From: Anthoceros angustus
Lineage: Eukaryota > Streptophyta > Anthocerotopsida > Anthocerotales > Anthocerotaceae
Direction: 5' to 3'
Assembly: GCA_010909165.1 (NCBI GenBank)
Contig: VJWM01000313.1
Span: forward strand, 19,343-83,342
DNA length: 64,000 nt
Both the position numbers and the translations under genes were made by a program. The notes beneath the pieces are model-generated. The model was not told the DNA's origin. It was given only the letters and a program-made list of their open reading frames with translations, and did no database searches. This document shows, one piece after another, positions 22,960-34,559 of this stretch (positions are counted from its first letter, which is position 1; every line of letters starts with the position of its first letter).

Positions 22960-23700
22960 ATGATGTCTTCATCATCAGAAAACGTCATGTTCAATATCGA
23001 GAAGTTAGATGGTACTAACTTCCCGTTCTGGAAAGAACAAGTGTATAATGTTCTAGTGCAGAAAAAGCAGATCAAGCCCATAAAGTTGTTAGGCGTCAAA
23101 CCAGATAGTATGACACAGGATGAGTGGCAGGACCTGGATGAGCTTGCTAGATCTACTATCATGCTAACATGGTTAAAAACGGTGTAGTTCAATGTGAAAG
23201 ATAAGACCACAAGTTACGGTGTGGCGGTATGTGACTGTGAGAAGCAAAGTGCGGCTTCTCGGTGTATTGGTTGAAACAGCTGGTGGACTTGAAGATGAAG
23301 GAAGGGACGAGGATGTCCGATCATCGAATGATTTCAATACCATTTTCAGCCACTCTCATCTCAAGGTATCACGTTCCCGTTAGTGAGAGCTATGTTTATT
23401 GGTCACATTACGGGAGTTGGGACACCTTCGTAAACTCGAGTAATTACACTTTGCTAGTGGTCTTACCATTGTAAATGTAGAAGGTAGCACGTGGCGAGGA
23501 GGTGAGCATGGAACATGGTTCCGGTGCCCTCATAGGAGGGAGGTCCAGCGGACAGCTTTCTCTGCAAATCTAGTCGTAACAAGAATGTGGAGTGTCACTA
23601 TTGTCACAAAGGGTCACTTCAAAGAGAGTGCGAGAAGTTCAAAAGGACCAAGGAAAAGAGAAGCGGGGACAAGGCGACTTAAATGCATCGAGTTGGAAGA
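22960..23700 (+). pseudogene. copia 1 gag (capsid and zinc knuckle)
   Basis: The reading frame starts MMSSSSENVMFNIEKLDGTN, the usual start of Tnt1/Retrofit-like gag. It is followed by FPFWKEQVYNVLVQKKQ and a conserved QSAAS...YWLKQLVDLKMKEGT segment in other frames (23,236-23,300). A zinc knuckle remnant lies at about 23,585-23,645 (ECHYCHKG then RECEKF), with residues lost between the second Cys and the last Cys. The first frame stops at 23,187. Gag would form the cytoplasmic particle. The remainder is spread over all three frames by small indels, so it is non-functional as assembled. Confidence 0.8.
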
Positions 23701-23759
23701 GTTAAACTACGTTGAGGACGGAGATGTCCTTATCTCTTCTTACTTGAATCTTTGCACAA

Positions 23760-25250
23760 TTAACGGCCGTGGATAGTCATTTATTACGCAATTGGATAAT
23801 TGACTCGGTGCATCTTTCCATGTTACTCCGCGAGAGTGGTTTAACACGTATGATGCTACAAGGAAAGGATGCGTTAGGCTTGGAAATAACTATGCATGCG
23901 GATCGCGTGGGTGATGTGCAACTCAAGTTTGACAACGGATCTTCATTCATCTGAAGGGCGTTAGGCATGTTCGAAGTTGACAAGAGCATGATTAGCGCGG
24001 GGCGGTTGGATGATCTTTGGTTACCACCTTGGTTTGGGGATCACTCTTGGAAGATCTCCAAAGGTTCTCTTGTGTTAGCTCGTGGATCGAAGTGTGGCAC
24101 TTTGTACTCACTTGAGTAAACATCAAAGATCATGTGATCGTGAGCAAATGTTTCCTTGTGGCATTGCGGTTAGGACATATGTCTCGAGAAGGGAATGAAG
24201 GTTTTATCTCGTTACGGTTATATCCTGTTAACTTCTCGATCTCTCGATGTGTGAGCACTGTTTATATGGGAAGCAGACAAAATCATCACATCGAACAAAG
24301 GTAAAAGTAGGGTAAACCTCTTGAGTTGGTTCACGTGATGTATGTGGACCTATGCTCACAGCATCATTAGGCGGTGCCTCTTATTTTGTCACTTTCATAG
24401 ATGATTTCTCACGCAAGGTGTGGGTTTATCCTTTGAGGAAAAAGGATGAAGTTCGGCGGTGTTTGAAATTTGTCACCCTTGTAGAGAATCGGTCGCCACC
24501 GATTGAAGTGTCTAAGGGGAGATAATGGTGGAGTATGTTTGAAAGCTTTCCGGTCATTCGTGATTCCAAGGAATCGAGAATTATGCGTATCTCCTCCACA
24601 AAATGGTGTGGTGGCGGATGAAACCCATTCGGAGAGGATGCGTAGTTTGTTGTCAAACTCGGATTGCCTAATGGGTTTTGGGCGACGGTGTCTCTGCAGT
24701 TCATCTTATTAACATCTCCTAATAAAATTTGATGAGTTCGAGCTATGGAAAGAAACCATCCTACAAGCATCTGCGAGTGTTTGGGTACATGAGGCATCAT
24801 GTTCCAAAAGAGTTTCGGGACAAGTTGGCACCTAAGTCCAAGAAATGTATTTTTCTTGGCTATGGTGATTCGGTGAGATGGGATACGTTTGTGGGATCCG
24901 AGGCTAGAAAGGTTGTTATTTCGACGTGTTCTTCAATGAGAACAAGATGCAAGCCTACTCCAAGCGTGGAGGTGCGAAGGGTGATCTTCCAAGAAGATGG
25001 ACATGATCATCATGGCGGTTGATAGCATGGTAATGTGTGAGCACATTCCTCCGATAGATGAACCAAGAGTCGAACAAGCACCTATAGGTGCATGCTTCGT
25101 GGGTCGAGATTACACGACCTCACGGGTATGATCCATCTCGGATTATGTTATCGGATTGTGGGGAACCCTCTTCTTACAAAGAGGCTCATGTCGGTAACAA
25201 AGAGAAGTGGGAGAAGGCCATCGAAATGAATTGCATAAGAACCAAACTTG
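23760..25250 (+). pseudogene. copia 1 protease-integrase region
   Basis: The protease start is seen at about 23,785-23,840 (NWIIDS then frame loss where GA should follow the DS of the active site). ALGLEITMHADRVGDVQLKF follows. The HHCC and core integrase region occurs at 24,170-24,480 (LRLGHMSREG; CEHCLYGKQTKSSHRTK; SLGGASYFVTFIDDFSRKVW). The integrase C-terminal part lies at about 24,730-24,960 (KPSYKHLRVFGYMRH; KFRDKLAPKSKKCIFLGYG-like). The catalytic DDE region near 24,500-24,600 is badly shifted. The domain order is copia (protease, integrase, then RT), which separates it from gypsy. Confidence 0.8.
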
Positions 25251-26570
25251 GGAGTTGGTTGTTGCCTAAGGATAAGAAGGCACTACCTGCAAATGGGTGT
25301 ACAAGATGAAGGTCATACCGATGGCAAACCAAAGTACAAGTTGGTTGCTAAGGGTTTCAAGCAACAACCGCATTGACTTTGATGAGATTTTCTCACCGTA
25401 GTCAAAATGACAACTTTGCGATGTGTTCTTGCTTTGGTTGCGAGGATGATATGGAACTTATGCGGATGGATGTCAAGGGCATTCTTGCATGGTGACCTTC
25501 AAGAGGACGTCTACATGCAACGAAGGTTTTGTTGAGAAGGGCAAAGAATCGGTGTGCGAGTTGAGGAAGAGCCTTTATGGTTTGAAGCAGGCGAGTGGTA
25601 TCACAAGTTCCACTCATTTATGCTTTCTCAAGGCTACAAGCGTAGCGATGAGGATCATTGCCTCTATCTGAAGCAAGCTAAGGATCAAAGCTTGCTCATT
25701 TTGATCCTCTATGTGGATGATATGCTAATTCGCGATCTTGATGATTTGTTGAAGTCAAAGTTGAATGCTCACTTTGAAATAAGACTTGGGAGGCGAGCCA
25801 TATACTTGGCATGCGTATTCGGAGCAGACATAAGCGTCACTTTATTTGTCTCGACGGAATACGTGCTTCAACGTTTCAACATGGAGAAGGGAAGCCATTG
25901 GGTACTCCATTGCCTCCATATGTGAAACTTTCAAGCGCGGATTGCCCAAGCTACGAGGAGGACAAAGTGAAATGGAGAAGGTCCCATACTCATCGGTGTA
26001 GGGAGTTTGATGTATGCAATGATTGCTACGTCCGACATTGCCTTTGCGGTGGGAGTGGTTAGCGGTTTATGTCAAACGGCAAGAAGCATTGGGAGGCGAT
26101 AAAAGGAGTTATGAGGTATCGAATGGTACAAAAGCTTTGTGCATATGTTTTGGTAGTGAAGATGCATGTGGTTGGGTACGAGATCGATTATCACGGATAT
26201 GGACAAAGGTCCACATCAGTTATGTCTTCATTGCTTGGAGGCGATCTCATGGCGATCTCGTTTGCGATCGTGCATTCGCTATCTACCAGGCCGAGTATGT
26301 TGCAAGCGAGGCTTGCAAGGAAGCCATATGGCTTTCGTTTAGTGGAGACTTGGGGATCAAGGTTGGGTGTTGCATTGTGATAGCAGTGCTATCAATTGGC
26401 AAAGAATCCGATGTTTCATGCGAAGACTAAACATGTGGATGTGAAGTATCACTTCATTCGAGAGGTGTTGGATGACGAGGGTACAACTTGTCAAGGTTCA
26501 CACCGGCGAACCTGCGATATTCTTACCAAGGGACTCTCTACGACAATTTGCACAAGCTCGGACGATGGGC
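25251..26570 (+). pseudogene. copia 1 reverse transcriptase-RNase H
   Basis: RT motifs appear in shifting frames: CKWVYKMK (25,290), FDEIFSP (25,378), SLYGLKQ (25,569) and the catalytic ILILYVDDML (about 25,700-25,725). RNase H follows, with GVMRY (26,107), STTEAEYVA-like and SEACKEAIWLS (26,290-26,335), and AKNPMFHAKTKHVDVKYHFI (26,396-26,455). A PADILTKGLS-like C-terminus lies near 26,505-26,540. A polypurine tract (AAGTGGGAGG, 26,609-26,618) comes just before the 3' LTR. Catalytic YVDD is preserved although the frames around it are not. Confidence 0.85.
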
Positions 26571-26619
26571 ATGAGATAGTCCATTCTCCTGAAGGTAAAT
26601 TGGCCTTTAAGTGGGAGGT

Positions 26620-26866
26620 TGTAAGGGTATTAAAGCCCAATGTACTTAGACTAATACACTTAGTCTAAGTTAGGTGTCGATTAAGTATCATTAGTTTAGC
26701 TTAAGCTAATCACTAGGAAGCTTCTTGTGCTCCTTCCTAGCTTCTTGTGGAGCTTCCTAGGGAGCCTATTGGAGGTATAAATACCCTCCAAGCCTCATCT
26801 CAATGTGAGAGCTACTCTTGCCTCCTCCTCTCCTCTCCTCTTTCCCACCATGGCTGCCCACGATCC
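26620..26866 (+). repeat. 3' LTR of copia 1
   Basis: It begins TGTAAGGGTATTAAAGCCCA directly after the polypurine tract and mirrors the 5' LTR. The end is assigned to GATCC, immediately before TGCTTCACAAGC of the interrupted gypsy LTR. Confidence 0.85.
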
Positions 26867-27383
26867 TGCTTCACAAGCACTCGGCCAATTCTCCTAGGGT
26901 GGTCCCTTTGGCTTGCTGAAATTTGCTCCTTGACTCTGCGGGCCATCAGCTGGATCCCTCACGTCGCTCCATCGCCCTTCCTCCAAGGCGGGTAGTGGTG
27001 CCTGGCCCCCGGGCCTTCTTTTGTTCTCCTTTCCTTCTCTCCTACCGTGAGAACCTGGCGTGGGTGCCCCTGCGGTGAGCTGCTCCCCTGGGTAGGTGCC
27101 TACCACCTAGTGGTGGCTGTTGCGGCGCGCTCTTCAGCTATTCTCCTTCCCTTCTCTCACCAGGTGCACCTTTCTGGGTGTTAACGCCTACCCGTGAGTG
27201 AGCGCTCCCCTGGCGGTGGCCTACCTACCGTGGTATGCTACTACCACGATAGCCCACCCTCTTGGGTGGTGCCTCCCTAGGGTGGTGTGCCTCACTAGGC
27301 ACAAGCGAGATGGTGGGGACTCCCCACCCGGGTATCCCCTCCTGTGGTAGTTCTCCTCTCATAGACTACCATTTGGGATTATC

Positions 27384-28145
27384 TCAAGAGGATGTGCATC
27401 TCCTTCCAACTCCTTGCTTGTGAGAAGCCCTTGGTTTCCACAAATGCACCAAATAGGTGCTAAGGTAGCAGGCCTTGGCCTTCCTCATCCACAATTTGGC
27501 TTGAGGAGCTTCTCCGGTGGTGGATGTAGGCCTCATACATGATGGTCCCCAATCGGCTTGGCTCCTCGAAATCTTCCACAAAATTGGAGGAAGTTGGTCT
27601 TTGAAATAAGGGCGTTGGTTACCAACCCCAACACAATCTTTGAAGAGCCTCCACTTGACTCCTTGATGCTCTCTTTTCCAGCCATTCTTGGCGTGGGCCT
27701 TCACTCCTCCATCCATCATGTCGAGGAACTCCTGCGGAATGTCGGAGGGCGTCCTCTTCCTCCATTCGACCTTTCGAGGAGCAATTCGAGCTCTCCTCCG
27801 GTCTCCCCACAGCCGAATGCTCCTTACGGTCCGGCGAGGATCCGTTCGAGCATTCCTTCGGTCGCGGGGTGCCGATTGATGGAGGTTGATGTAACACTCC
27901 TCAATCAATTCCAAATTGGTGTAGGCCCATTGGCGGCCATACACCCATCCCAGTGGATGTTCTCCTCCTCTCGCCTTGCGAAAATCACTAAATCCACAGG
28001 GTTGGGCTGAGCAAAGCAAGTGAATTGGGCATCAAGCTCACCTCCTCGTGGCCCCTCTCTTCTTTCCTTTCCTTCTCGCGAGGAGAGCCTTTGCCAGCGG
28101 CTCCTTCCCTTGCCTTTTCCTCCTCGAGGCATGGCGCGTCTTCCT
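27384..28145 (-). pseudogene. ORF carried in gypsy LTR, 3' LTR copy
   Basis: The minus strand begins MPRGGKGKG near 28,135 and runs through YGRQWAYTNLELIEECYINL (27,885-27,945), FLDMMDGGVKAHAKN and a YLSTYLVHLW segment (27,440-27,480). It corresponds to 40,262-41,158 in the other LTR and is more broken here. I do not recognise the family. Presence in both LTRs shows that it belongs to the repeat. Confidence 0.6.
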
Positions 28146-28689
28146 TTCAAGTGCAAGGAGAATTACTTCCCAATGCAAATTGGTGCTCCAAACTTCTCTT
28201 CAAACACTTCTCCTTGGGTAGCAACCACACTTCACACTGCACGTTGCTCCAGTCTTTCTGCGGTTGCCTCCTCCCGTTGTCCTTCTTCGGGCGGGCGCCG
28301 CGCCGATTTTCCGCTCTTCACGCCTTCAATTCTATGACCCACTTACCGTGCTTTGCTTCGGCGCTTCCACACTTTCCTCTCCGATTGGCGTGGCGGCTTC
28401 TCCCACTGCTCGCGGCACTCCGCGTTTTCCTTCCACGGTCGCTCCGCCTCGCGGTTGTTGGTCTCCTTCGATGGGCGCGCGCCCCGCGCCACCCGGCTTG
28501 CTCGTGGCGATGGCGGCCTCTCTTCTCGCGATGGCGGTCTTCCTTCCTTTTGTTCGTTTCGCGGCTCGCTCTTGTTCTTGAAGTGGAAGCGCGCCCAAAG
28601 CGCACTTTGCCCTCCTTGGATGTACGGCGGCTGCACCCTAGATTGGGTTCATCATTCCAAAATCCTAATTCTATCTAAACTACCTATTT

Positions 28690-28790
28690 TCCTATCACGC
28701 TATCCTAATTAACTTTCTAATTACTCTATATATTTATTCCCTATTGGTGAGCATATATAGTGGATATCCCCTCTATTCTAAATTTCCTTT
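28690..28790 (-). promoter_or_regulatory. AT-rich probable U3 promoter of the gypsy 3' LTR
   Basis: Just inside the inferred LTR start, the minus strand is AT-rich with TATA-like CACTATATATGC and AATAAATATATAGAG, unlike the GC-rich LTR around it. It lies about 0.6 kb upstream of the ATG of the ORF carried in the LTR (near 28,135). Promoter function is inference. Confidence 0.35.
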
Positions 28791-28979
28791 TGGCGAGATT
28801 TGTCGACCTACCGCGGTAGTCGCGGCTTACTGATTGCTCCCCCTCACCTAGGCGTGGTGTGGCGACCTACGGTGTACCGACCTACCAACCTTCGGTTGCC
28901 CTCACCTCGCAAATTCGTTTGACCCGTTCTTCTTCTGGGATATCCTCTTTCTTCCTAACAATATCCTACAACTCTAGCT

Positions 28980-29210
28980 TCAAGATTCTCGAAATTTTGG
29001 CATGCTCCTCTTCAATCGTTCTAGCCAAAAAATCAAACTTGTTGTCTTGGCTCTTTTGGGCTGGTTGCCCAAACTTTTCGTTCCACATACTCCCCACCTC
29101 ACTGTTTGCGTCCTAACAACAGGCCTCAGTTGAAGGTACTTCTTGACCTTCCACCCATTCTCGGTAATTCGCCACTGCGAGTTGCAGATCCATTCTGTAT
29201 CTGCGACCAC
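28980..29210 (-). pseudogene. gypsy integrase C-terminal fragment
   Basis: The minus strand shows a short segment ending NGWKVKKYLQLRPVV (about 29,105-29,165), preceded in another frame by LRWMGP (about 29,205-29,235). RWxGP...NGxxLKxYL is typical of the end of gypsy integrases, where the C-terminal domain contacts DNA. It lies between the integrase core (29,522-29,970) and the 3' LTR, as expected. Confidence 0.6.
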
Positions 29211-29521
29211 CTAGGTCCCATCCATCTTAGCCTAAGCTTCCTGGAAAGTCTAGGTAACTATCATATAGAAGAACCAAATCCCGTCCACGATAGTCTCTTG
29301 CTTCCTCAACCTCCCATCATGCATCTTTTACGAGTTCACGAATCCATGGGTTTCTTCTAAAGCATCCTCCCTCGTTCCTCTGCTCTATGAAGCGATTCTA
29401 GTCTAGCTACAGCTATCCTCTGTCATCGTTCATCCTCCATGATCCTGTAGGTAGGTACTTCAAATTCCACGGGCATCACGGAGACATGCCATATGTTAGA
29501 TAATAAGGGTCTTCTTGGTGG

Positions 29522-29970
29522 TTACCTTCTCCATGTCTGTAGGCCACGTCTTGAATGCAACTTAGCATCCCAATCATACATGTGTCGATTACCTTGGTGA
29601 GGATTGTGCAGCAACCCATTCGTCTTCTCCGTCAATCCATTCGCTTTGGGGTTGTAGTCGTCTTCGATGCGAATGTTGAAGTAGGTGGTTAGGGACTCAA
29701 CGAGTTGAGGAAATGTGTCCCCGTCGTGACCAACTCTAAAGGACATCCGTACCTCGTTATGATGTTCTCGAATAAAAACTTGCTCGGTGCGTCGTCCTTC
29801 CTCTTGCTTGCTTCCACCATCTTGTACAATAATCCGTAGCCACCAAAATGTCGCTTCCTTGTCCATTGCGTTGGTGGTTTGATTCCTCTGATCGATTCCC
29901 CACTTCTCGAGCGGTGCTAACGGTAAGATGTAGGTAAGAGGCCATTGTGTGACAACGCGCCCAACCCTCG
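29522..29970 (-). pseudogene. gypsy integrase core fragment
   Basis: The minus-strand ORF includes GDTFPQLVESLTTYFNIRI and NPKANGLTEKTNGLLH. These match the gypsy integrase pattern (TDxGxxF..., then NxxxNGxxExxNxxL), so the second Asp region and the catalytic Glu in the TEKTN segment are visible. A preceding frame (29,757-29,945) holds the DILVATDYCTRWW motif with the first catalytic Asp. The domain would join cDNA to host DNA in the nucleus. It is split by frameshifts. Confidence 0.75.
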
Positions 29971-30302
29971 ACGCATCACACCTCGGTGAACTCCCACATC
30001 CTTTTGCATCGTAGCCACCATTTCAAAATCTTCTTAGGTCACTGTGCGAATAGTGTCACCTGCCTCTTACGCATGTAATGCCTGTGGAGTGCCTTCTTCA
30101 ACCTCGAGGCATCGGATCTTTATCGTCGGGCCCTTGTTTATGCAGACATGCCTTCAGCGGTAGGGGCGGCTTTATGGAGAAAGACAGCCGCCTTCCCTGG
30201 ACAACCATCGGCATGATTCCATGCTCCGAGGCGTACTTCACCATTCAGATATCGGGCATGAACGCCCCTCGCGTTCTAATCTCCTCCTCCCGGGCACGTC
30301 TC
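29971..30302 (-). other. gypsy copy B, between charged tail and integrase
   Basis: Probably the integrase N-terminal (zinc-binding) region: 30,030-30,080 on the minus strand contains a Cys-encoding stretch near RQVTLFAQ-like sequence. The frames are too broken to name. Confidence 0.3.
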
Positions 30303-30960
30303 CTCACCTCCGTCCGTTAGTAGCTCCGGATGGCGTGGATCCATCTCCCATCGCCTCTTGCTTCCATGCACATTCCTCGCTGCGGCCCGTTTCTCCTCCT
30401 AACAGCTGATTTCTTCCATTCTGCTGGTCTAGCCTCGTCTAGGTCCAGCTCGTGCTTCCATGGCGACCTCTTCCTTTTGCCTCCATGGTCCTCTTGGAGT
30501 GATTTCCCTGAATCATACCTCCTTCTCTGCAATTTTCAAACTTGTCATGGGATGCATCTCCTTCCTCGCCCTCTGGCGCACCACCTCCTAGGGCCTTCTC
30601 CTCCTCGCGGCCCATGGCGCTGCGCCAAGTGGGGCCTTCCGTCGCTCAGCGGTGCTCTCATGTCTTGCCTCCTTGCCAACGTGGCCTCCACTTGCAGCCC
30701 TCCGCTCACCCTTGATTCAGCCTCCTCCTTGCGCCCATGCTGGCGCCATCCTATCTCGGTTCCAGTTCTGCTGCGGCTTTTCTCACAACGCTCCCTTCTT
30801 GCTCATTTGGCCTCTGCGGCAACAAGACTTGCTGATTCTTAGGCCGTCTACAACATGCTCGTCCTCCCCTTGACCCGGGTGGCGACCAACTCCTCGTCGA
30901 AATCGATCATCGTGGCCTCAAGTCGCTCTCCGGTTTTGAGAAATCAATTCGATGTTGCTT
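30303..30960 (-). pseudogene. gypsy charged tail, copy B
   Basis: It corresponds base by base to 1-583 of copy A, including the segment that reads RIDQQVLLPxRPNEQEGS on the minus strand. It has many 1-4-base losses relative to copy A (for example CTGATCAATTCTTAGG reduced to CTGATTCTTAGG). No usable frame remains. Confidence 0.7.
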
Positions 30961-32010
30961 CCACCTAGTCTACGTCGTAGTCAAACTCTTGCAGCGGTAG
31001 TACCCATCGGCAATCCTTCACGACAAATCGGCTTGTTGACAAGATACTTCACGCAAAATGGTCAACATGAAGCGTCACCTTGCAAGCAAGCGATAGTGTC
31101 TAAACTTCTTACGAGTAAATGATACCAAGACCTCTCCGCTCCGTGGTTGAGTAGTTCTTTTCGGTCGTGACATCTACATAGAAAATCGGATGATCCGTTT
31201 CTTCTCGTCCTTAAAGCGGTCCCAATGGCATAGCGGACACATCCGTATACATGAAGCTCCGGTCTGGCGGTAAAGTTGGTGCGCTCAAGCTGTCCTTCTG
31301 AAAAGCCTCTGTCTTGCATTGGTCCATTCGAAGGTGTATCCTTCTTGGTCAATTGTGTCAACAAGGCTGCCTTCTTGGCGAAATCCTTGATGAACCTCTG
31401 TAATATCCTACCCACACAAAAGCCTTTTGCCTCACCGTTTGTGGTGCGTCCATCTCATATGCTACCTTCTCCTTATCTACCAATCCTCGTCTGACTCGAT
31501 GTGCTAACAAAATGCCCTCCGTCATGCCAAAATAACACTTCCCGGATGAAGTTTCATGTTCGACTCTGCATTTGAAACATTGCCTCAAATGGTCTAGATG
31601 CGTTCTCCTCCAAACACGAAATCATCGGAATACCTCCATGAACTTCCTCGGAAAATCTCGGAATATCGCGTTCACCACTGGAAAGTGGCGGGGCATTACA
31701 CAACCGAAGGGCTTGAATAGCGTAAGTTCCCCAATCCGTTGTGAGCGTTGTCTTGTCGATCCTCCTCCTTGCAGTTGATTGTACCGATATCCGAAACACA
31801 TCTCCAGCTCATGTCCACACCTGTCCATGAAAGGTAAAGGTGATGATCCTTCTTCGTTGCTTCATTGAGCTTCACGAAATCTTGACACGAACCTTTCCTG
31901 CTTCTTTGGTACAATCACGATGTGCGACCCACTCGTGAGCGGATAAATCACCCGCCTCCAAATATTGGTCGGTGATCCTTAACAACCATGGAATACTTGG
32001 GATTCGATGT
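30961..32010 (-). pseudogene. gypsy RT-RNase H, copy B
   Basis: RT is recognisable around 31,816-32,000 (minus: LNPKYSMVVKDQ, SEWVAHR, VIVPKKQ-like). The FIKDFAKKAALLTQLTKKDT segment is at 31,335-31,395, followed by broken RNase H to about 30,970. Co-linear with 584-1,814 of copy A and 54,236-55,450. The changes relative to those copies are dominated by short losses at CAG/CTG. Enzyme roles as for other gypsy pol; not translatable as assembled. Confidence 0.8.
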
Positions 32011-33060
32011 ATTGCTTGATCCTCATGTCTTGCCCTCCTTCAATCGATTCGATGTATCCCAGTTCTTCCGGTATTCCTGTCATGTCGGTAATCTTGAAGG
32101 CAAACACATCGACATACTCTAAAGCACTCTGAAACTCTTCTTTCTATCTCCTAGGTACTAGAAAATCTTGACTACCTTGCTAGGTTCTAACTCTAGGTCT
32201 TCTCGCATGGGATCTACATATGTTCCTTGGGCTGCTACCTATCATTCGGATCCCTCTTAAAAATCTCGATCATAAGCTTACCCTTCCAAAAGGCTACTCC
32301 TTCTATGCCTCATCTTGACTCTTCTATGACTTCTCTATGTAAGCAGGTACACCAAATCACTCTTTATTTGACCTCGGTGACCCGATGCTCGATCCTTTGC
32401 AGGAGCTTACCCGTGCTACAGGGTGTACCCATCGGTGGGTTGCGGACTCCCCTCATAAGGAGCCTTGCTCCATGACACAAAGCGATCGCCGCGGTCCGTT
32501 CTGGACTTGAAGGTGATGCCACTCGACCAAAATCAAAAACACACGCGTACCATACAACCAAGGCCTACCTATCAAAACCTTATAGCCTAAATCCGAACCG
32601 CATCACAATGTAGGTAAGATGGAAGGTGAGTCCCCAATCGTGGGTACATTCTTCACCCCCAGTGGCTTTCTCCTTATGCCATCCGTAAAAATACTCGGGC
32701 GGGTGAAACTCGGTGAACCCAAGTTGATGAGTCTCCTCCGTCATCAAGTTGACTCCGATCCGAATCTAATGGCACGTCGGGCACCAAACACCGCAATTTC
32801 AACCTCAATCTCGGGTGCCCCAAATCAATGAGTTCGACCACATTTACTCCAGGCCGTTTCTCCCTCCCCACTTGCTTGATTCCGATCGCCTCCTTCACAA
32901 TTTTGCGGGATCTCGGACTCACAGCAGCAAGTGACCACAAATTCGCGGTCAAGTAATGCGTCGTGGCGATTTATCGACAAGGTTTCCTCCCGCTTGCAGC
33001 CACAGCTGGTCGATTCCGACCTTATTGGTAAAGTTCCCATGATCCCCTTGGGACCCCTAC
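32011..33060 (-). pseudogene. gypsy protease / linker region, copy B
   Basis: This co-linear region matches 10,750-11,260 and 14,836-15,350 of copy A. On the minus strand there is an FKITDMTGIPEELGYIESI-like stretch just before RT (32,040-32,100), and LDNLGSPxF-type sequence with hydrophobic strands near 32,680-32,830. An aspartic protease is expected here, but I could not identify an unambiguous D-T-G motif. The assignment is therefore by position. Confidence 0.45.
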
Positions 33061-33599
33061 CGGCGGATCAACACGGCTCTCCGCCCGCTTTTGTCGGGTG
33101 AGCTTTAGCTCATCTTCCGGCCGCCCGCCGCGGTCGAGGAGCGGTTCGTTCCTCTCCTCCTTGGCCTTCCACCGCCCTTGGGGTCCCAGTAGTGCCGGCA
33201 GTGATCTGCCCTTGGTGGGTGGGCTCCGCTCCTTCTCACGCTTGACGCGCGCGTCTCGAGGCCAGGTGAGTCGTCCTCACCTTCCTCCGCTTCCTTTCCT
33301 CTGTTCACGCCGTTTTCCGCGCGGCCTTTCTCTCGGCTTGATCGGTGGTCACCTTGGCCACCATCAACCTTCATCCGCTCATCTCTCCTTCATACCCCTC
33401 TTCCACGATCCACGATGTCTGCTGGATCCAGGAATCATCCTCCACCTTCGGGGTGGTAGTCGCATGATTCGGGTTGGGCTTCTCTTCACTGCGGCTCGTG
33501 AACACGACTCTGGTCTGGTGTCACTCGCGTCACCCGCACAGGATCCCCATTTTATGTCCCAATTCCATACACGGCAAAGGGTACATAACCACTTGCCGT

Positions 33600-34300
33600 G
33601 GTTACGGGCATTCATTTGAGTAGTGACGGTGCTCGCAATTATAACAACACCACTGGAATCGCCGCCCGGTGCGATGGATCGGTCTCCATTGTCCTGGCGA
33701 TGTCGGTCGCGATCCATACCTTGAGGCGGTGTCGGTTGGTCGCCCTCATTGATTGAGGTGGCCGACTTCGGTGACGCTTGCACTGGTAGCTTCATCCACA
33801 TACCAATAATCTCCGGCATGACGGTTTCCACATGATTTACCGCATGTCGTGGTGCGAATACATTCCTTGGTGTGTCCGTTTGATGACAAAAAGCAATACA
33901 CCAAGCGCCCGTGAGGAGATCTTCGTGGAGCTTGATTCTTCACGCTTGACCTCTAACTCGGTCAATCTCTTGGTCAAAGCCTCCACTTGTCCGCAATCCC
34001 TCCTCTGCTGCAGACGTTTCTCCCTTCTCCATCCAACGGACCGTCTTCCCCTCTCCTTCTCCAATCGCGTTCCGCCTCTTCTTGTCCTTTTGACCTTCTC
34101 CGGGTCCTTCTTCATTTCGTTCGTAGGCCTTCTCGATTCCTCATCCGATGTGGAGCTTTCTTGAGTTCACTGTCCTCACTTTGATGAGGAGGCGATGGAG
34201 GAGGTGGGGAAGACGAGGAGCTAGATCTCCTCGATCCTTTCCTCTTCTTATGACTTCGCCTCTTCTTCTTCTCCTCCCCAACTCGGCGGACTCCCATTCC
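33600..34300 (-). pseudogene. gypsy gag C-terminal part with zinc-knuckle remnant
   Basis: The minus strand reads LVYCFLSSNGHTKECIR at 33,850-33,905, a CCHC-like remnant (the first Cys pair is damaged, GHTKEC is intact). Upstream is a Lys/Arg/Glu-rich coiled-coil-like stretch (34,115-33,900; VEALTKRLTELEVKREES). This is the order expected for the nucleocapsid end of gag. Upstream, 34,300-34,440 contains ALDWFVSGLSRKW-like hydrophobic sequence. Confidence 0.55.
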
Positions 34301-34559
34301 TCGGCTAAGCGGAGGCCCTTACGTCTTCGTCCCGCTGCGGTGTACCTCCATTTTCGCGACAAGCCACTCACAAACCAATCCAGCGCTTGTGAGTACCAGG
34401 TGGTGGATCTCCGGCCTCTCGGGTGCACATTTGAACTCGATCCGGATATCCATAAAACCTCTCCACATAATCAAACAAAGATCTCGTTTCTTCCTGAAGG
34501 GTCTCAACTTTGCCAAAGTGTGGTGTGCGTGAGCCCTCGGAACCGATTCAAGAAATGCT

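Larger units (their letters stand above)
21937..26866 (+). mobile_element. Ty1/copia retrotransposon 1, nested in gypsy LTR
   Basis: A 4.93-kb element with two LTRs (21,937-about 22,170 and 26,620-26,866), a primer-binding site, a GC-rich leader, gag, protease, integrase, RT, RNase H and a polypurine tract, in copia order. It interrupts sequence that is continuous in the other gypsy LTR (about 39,765-39,785). The target duplication is most simply GTGCT: it is intact on the left (21,932-21,936), but the right reads ATCC-TGCTT, as if a CAG had lost two bases. Frames are broken throughout by 1-4-base indels. The LTRs remain very similar to each other apart from short indels, suggesting fairly recent insertion. 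Confidence 0.9.
19233..28835 (-). repeat. 3' LTR of gypsy copy B (interrupted by copia)
   Basis: 19,233-21,936 matches 36,004-39,765 (which additionally has a 1.13-kb duplication), and 26,867-28,145 matches 39,774-41,137. Beyond 28,145 this LTR continues for about 0.7 kb that the other LTR has lost. The outer limit near 28,835 is placed by a polypurine-like stretch on the minus strand (GGTGAGGGGGAGC, about 28,832-28,845). That limit is uncertain by tens of bases. The copia insertion splits ...GGTGAGTGCT from TTCACAAGC, sequence that is contiguous at about 39,765-39,785. Confidence 0.75.

Noticed and set aside
28025-28678. 217-codon plus-strand frame
   Set aside because: Antisense to the gypsy LTR, Ser/Leu/Pro-rich, no domain.
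33098-33619. 173-codon plus-strand frame
   Set aside because: Antisense to gypsy copy B between gag and protease; compositional frame without motif.
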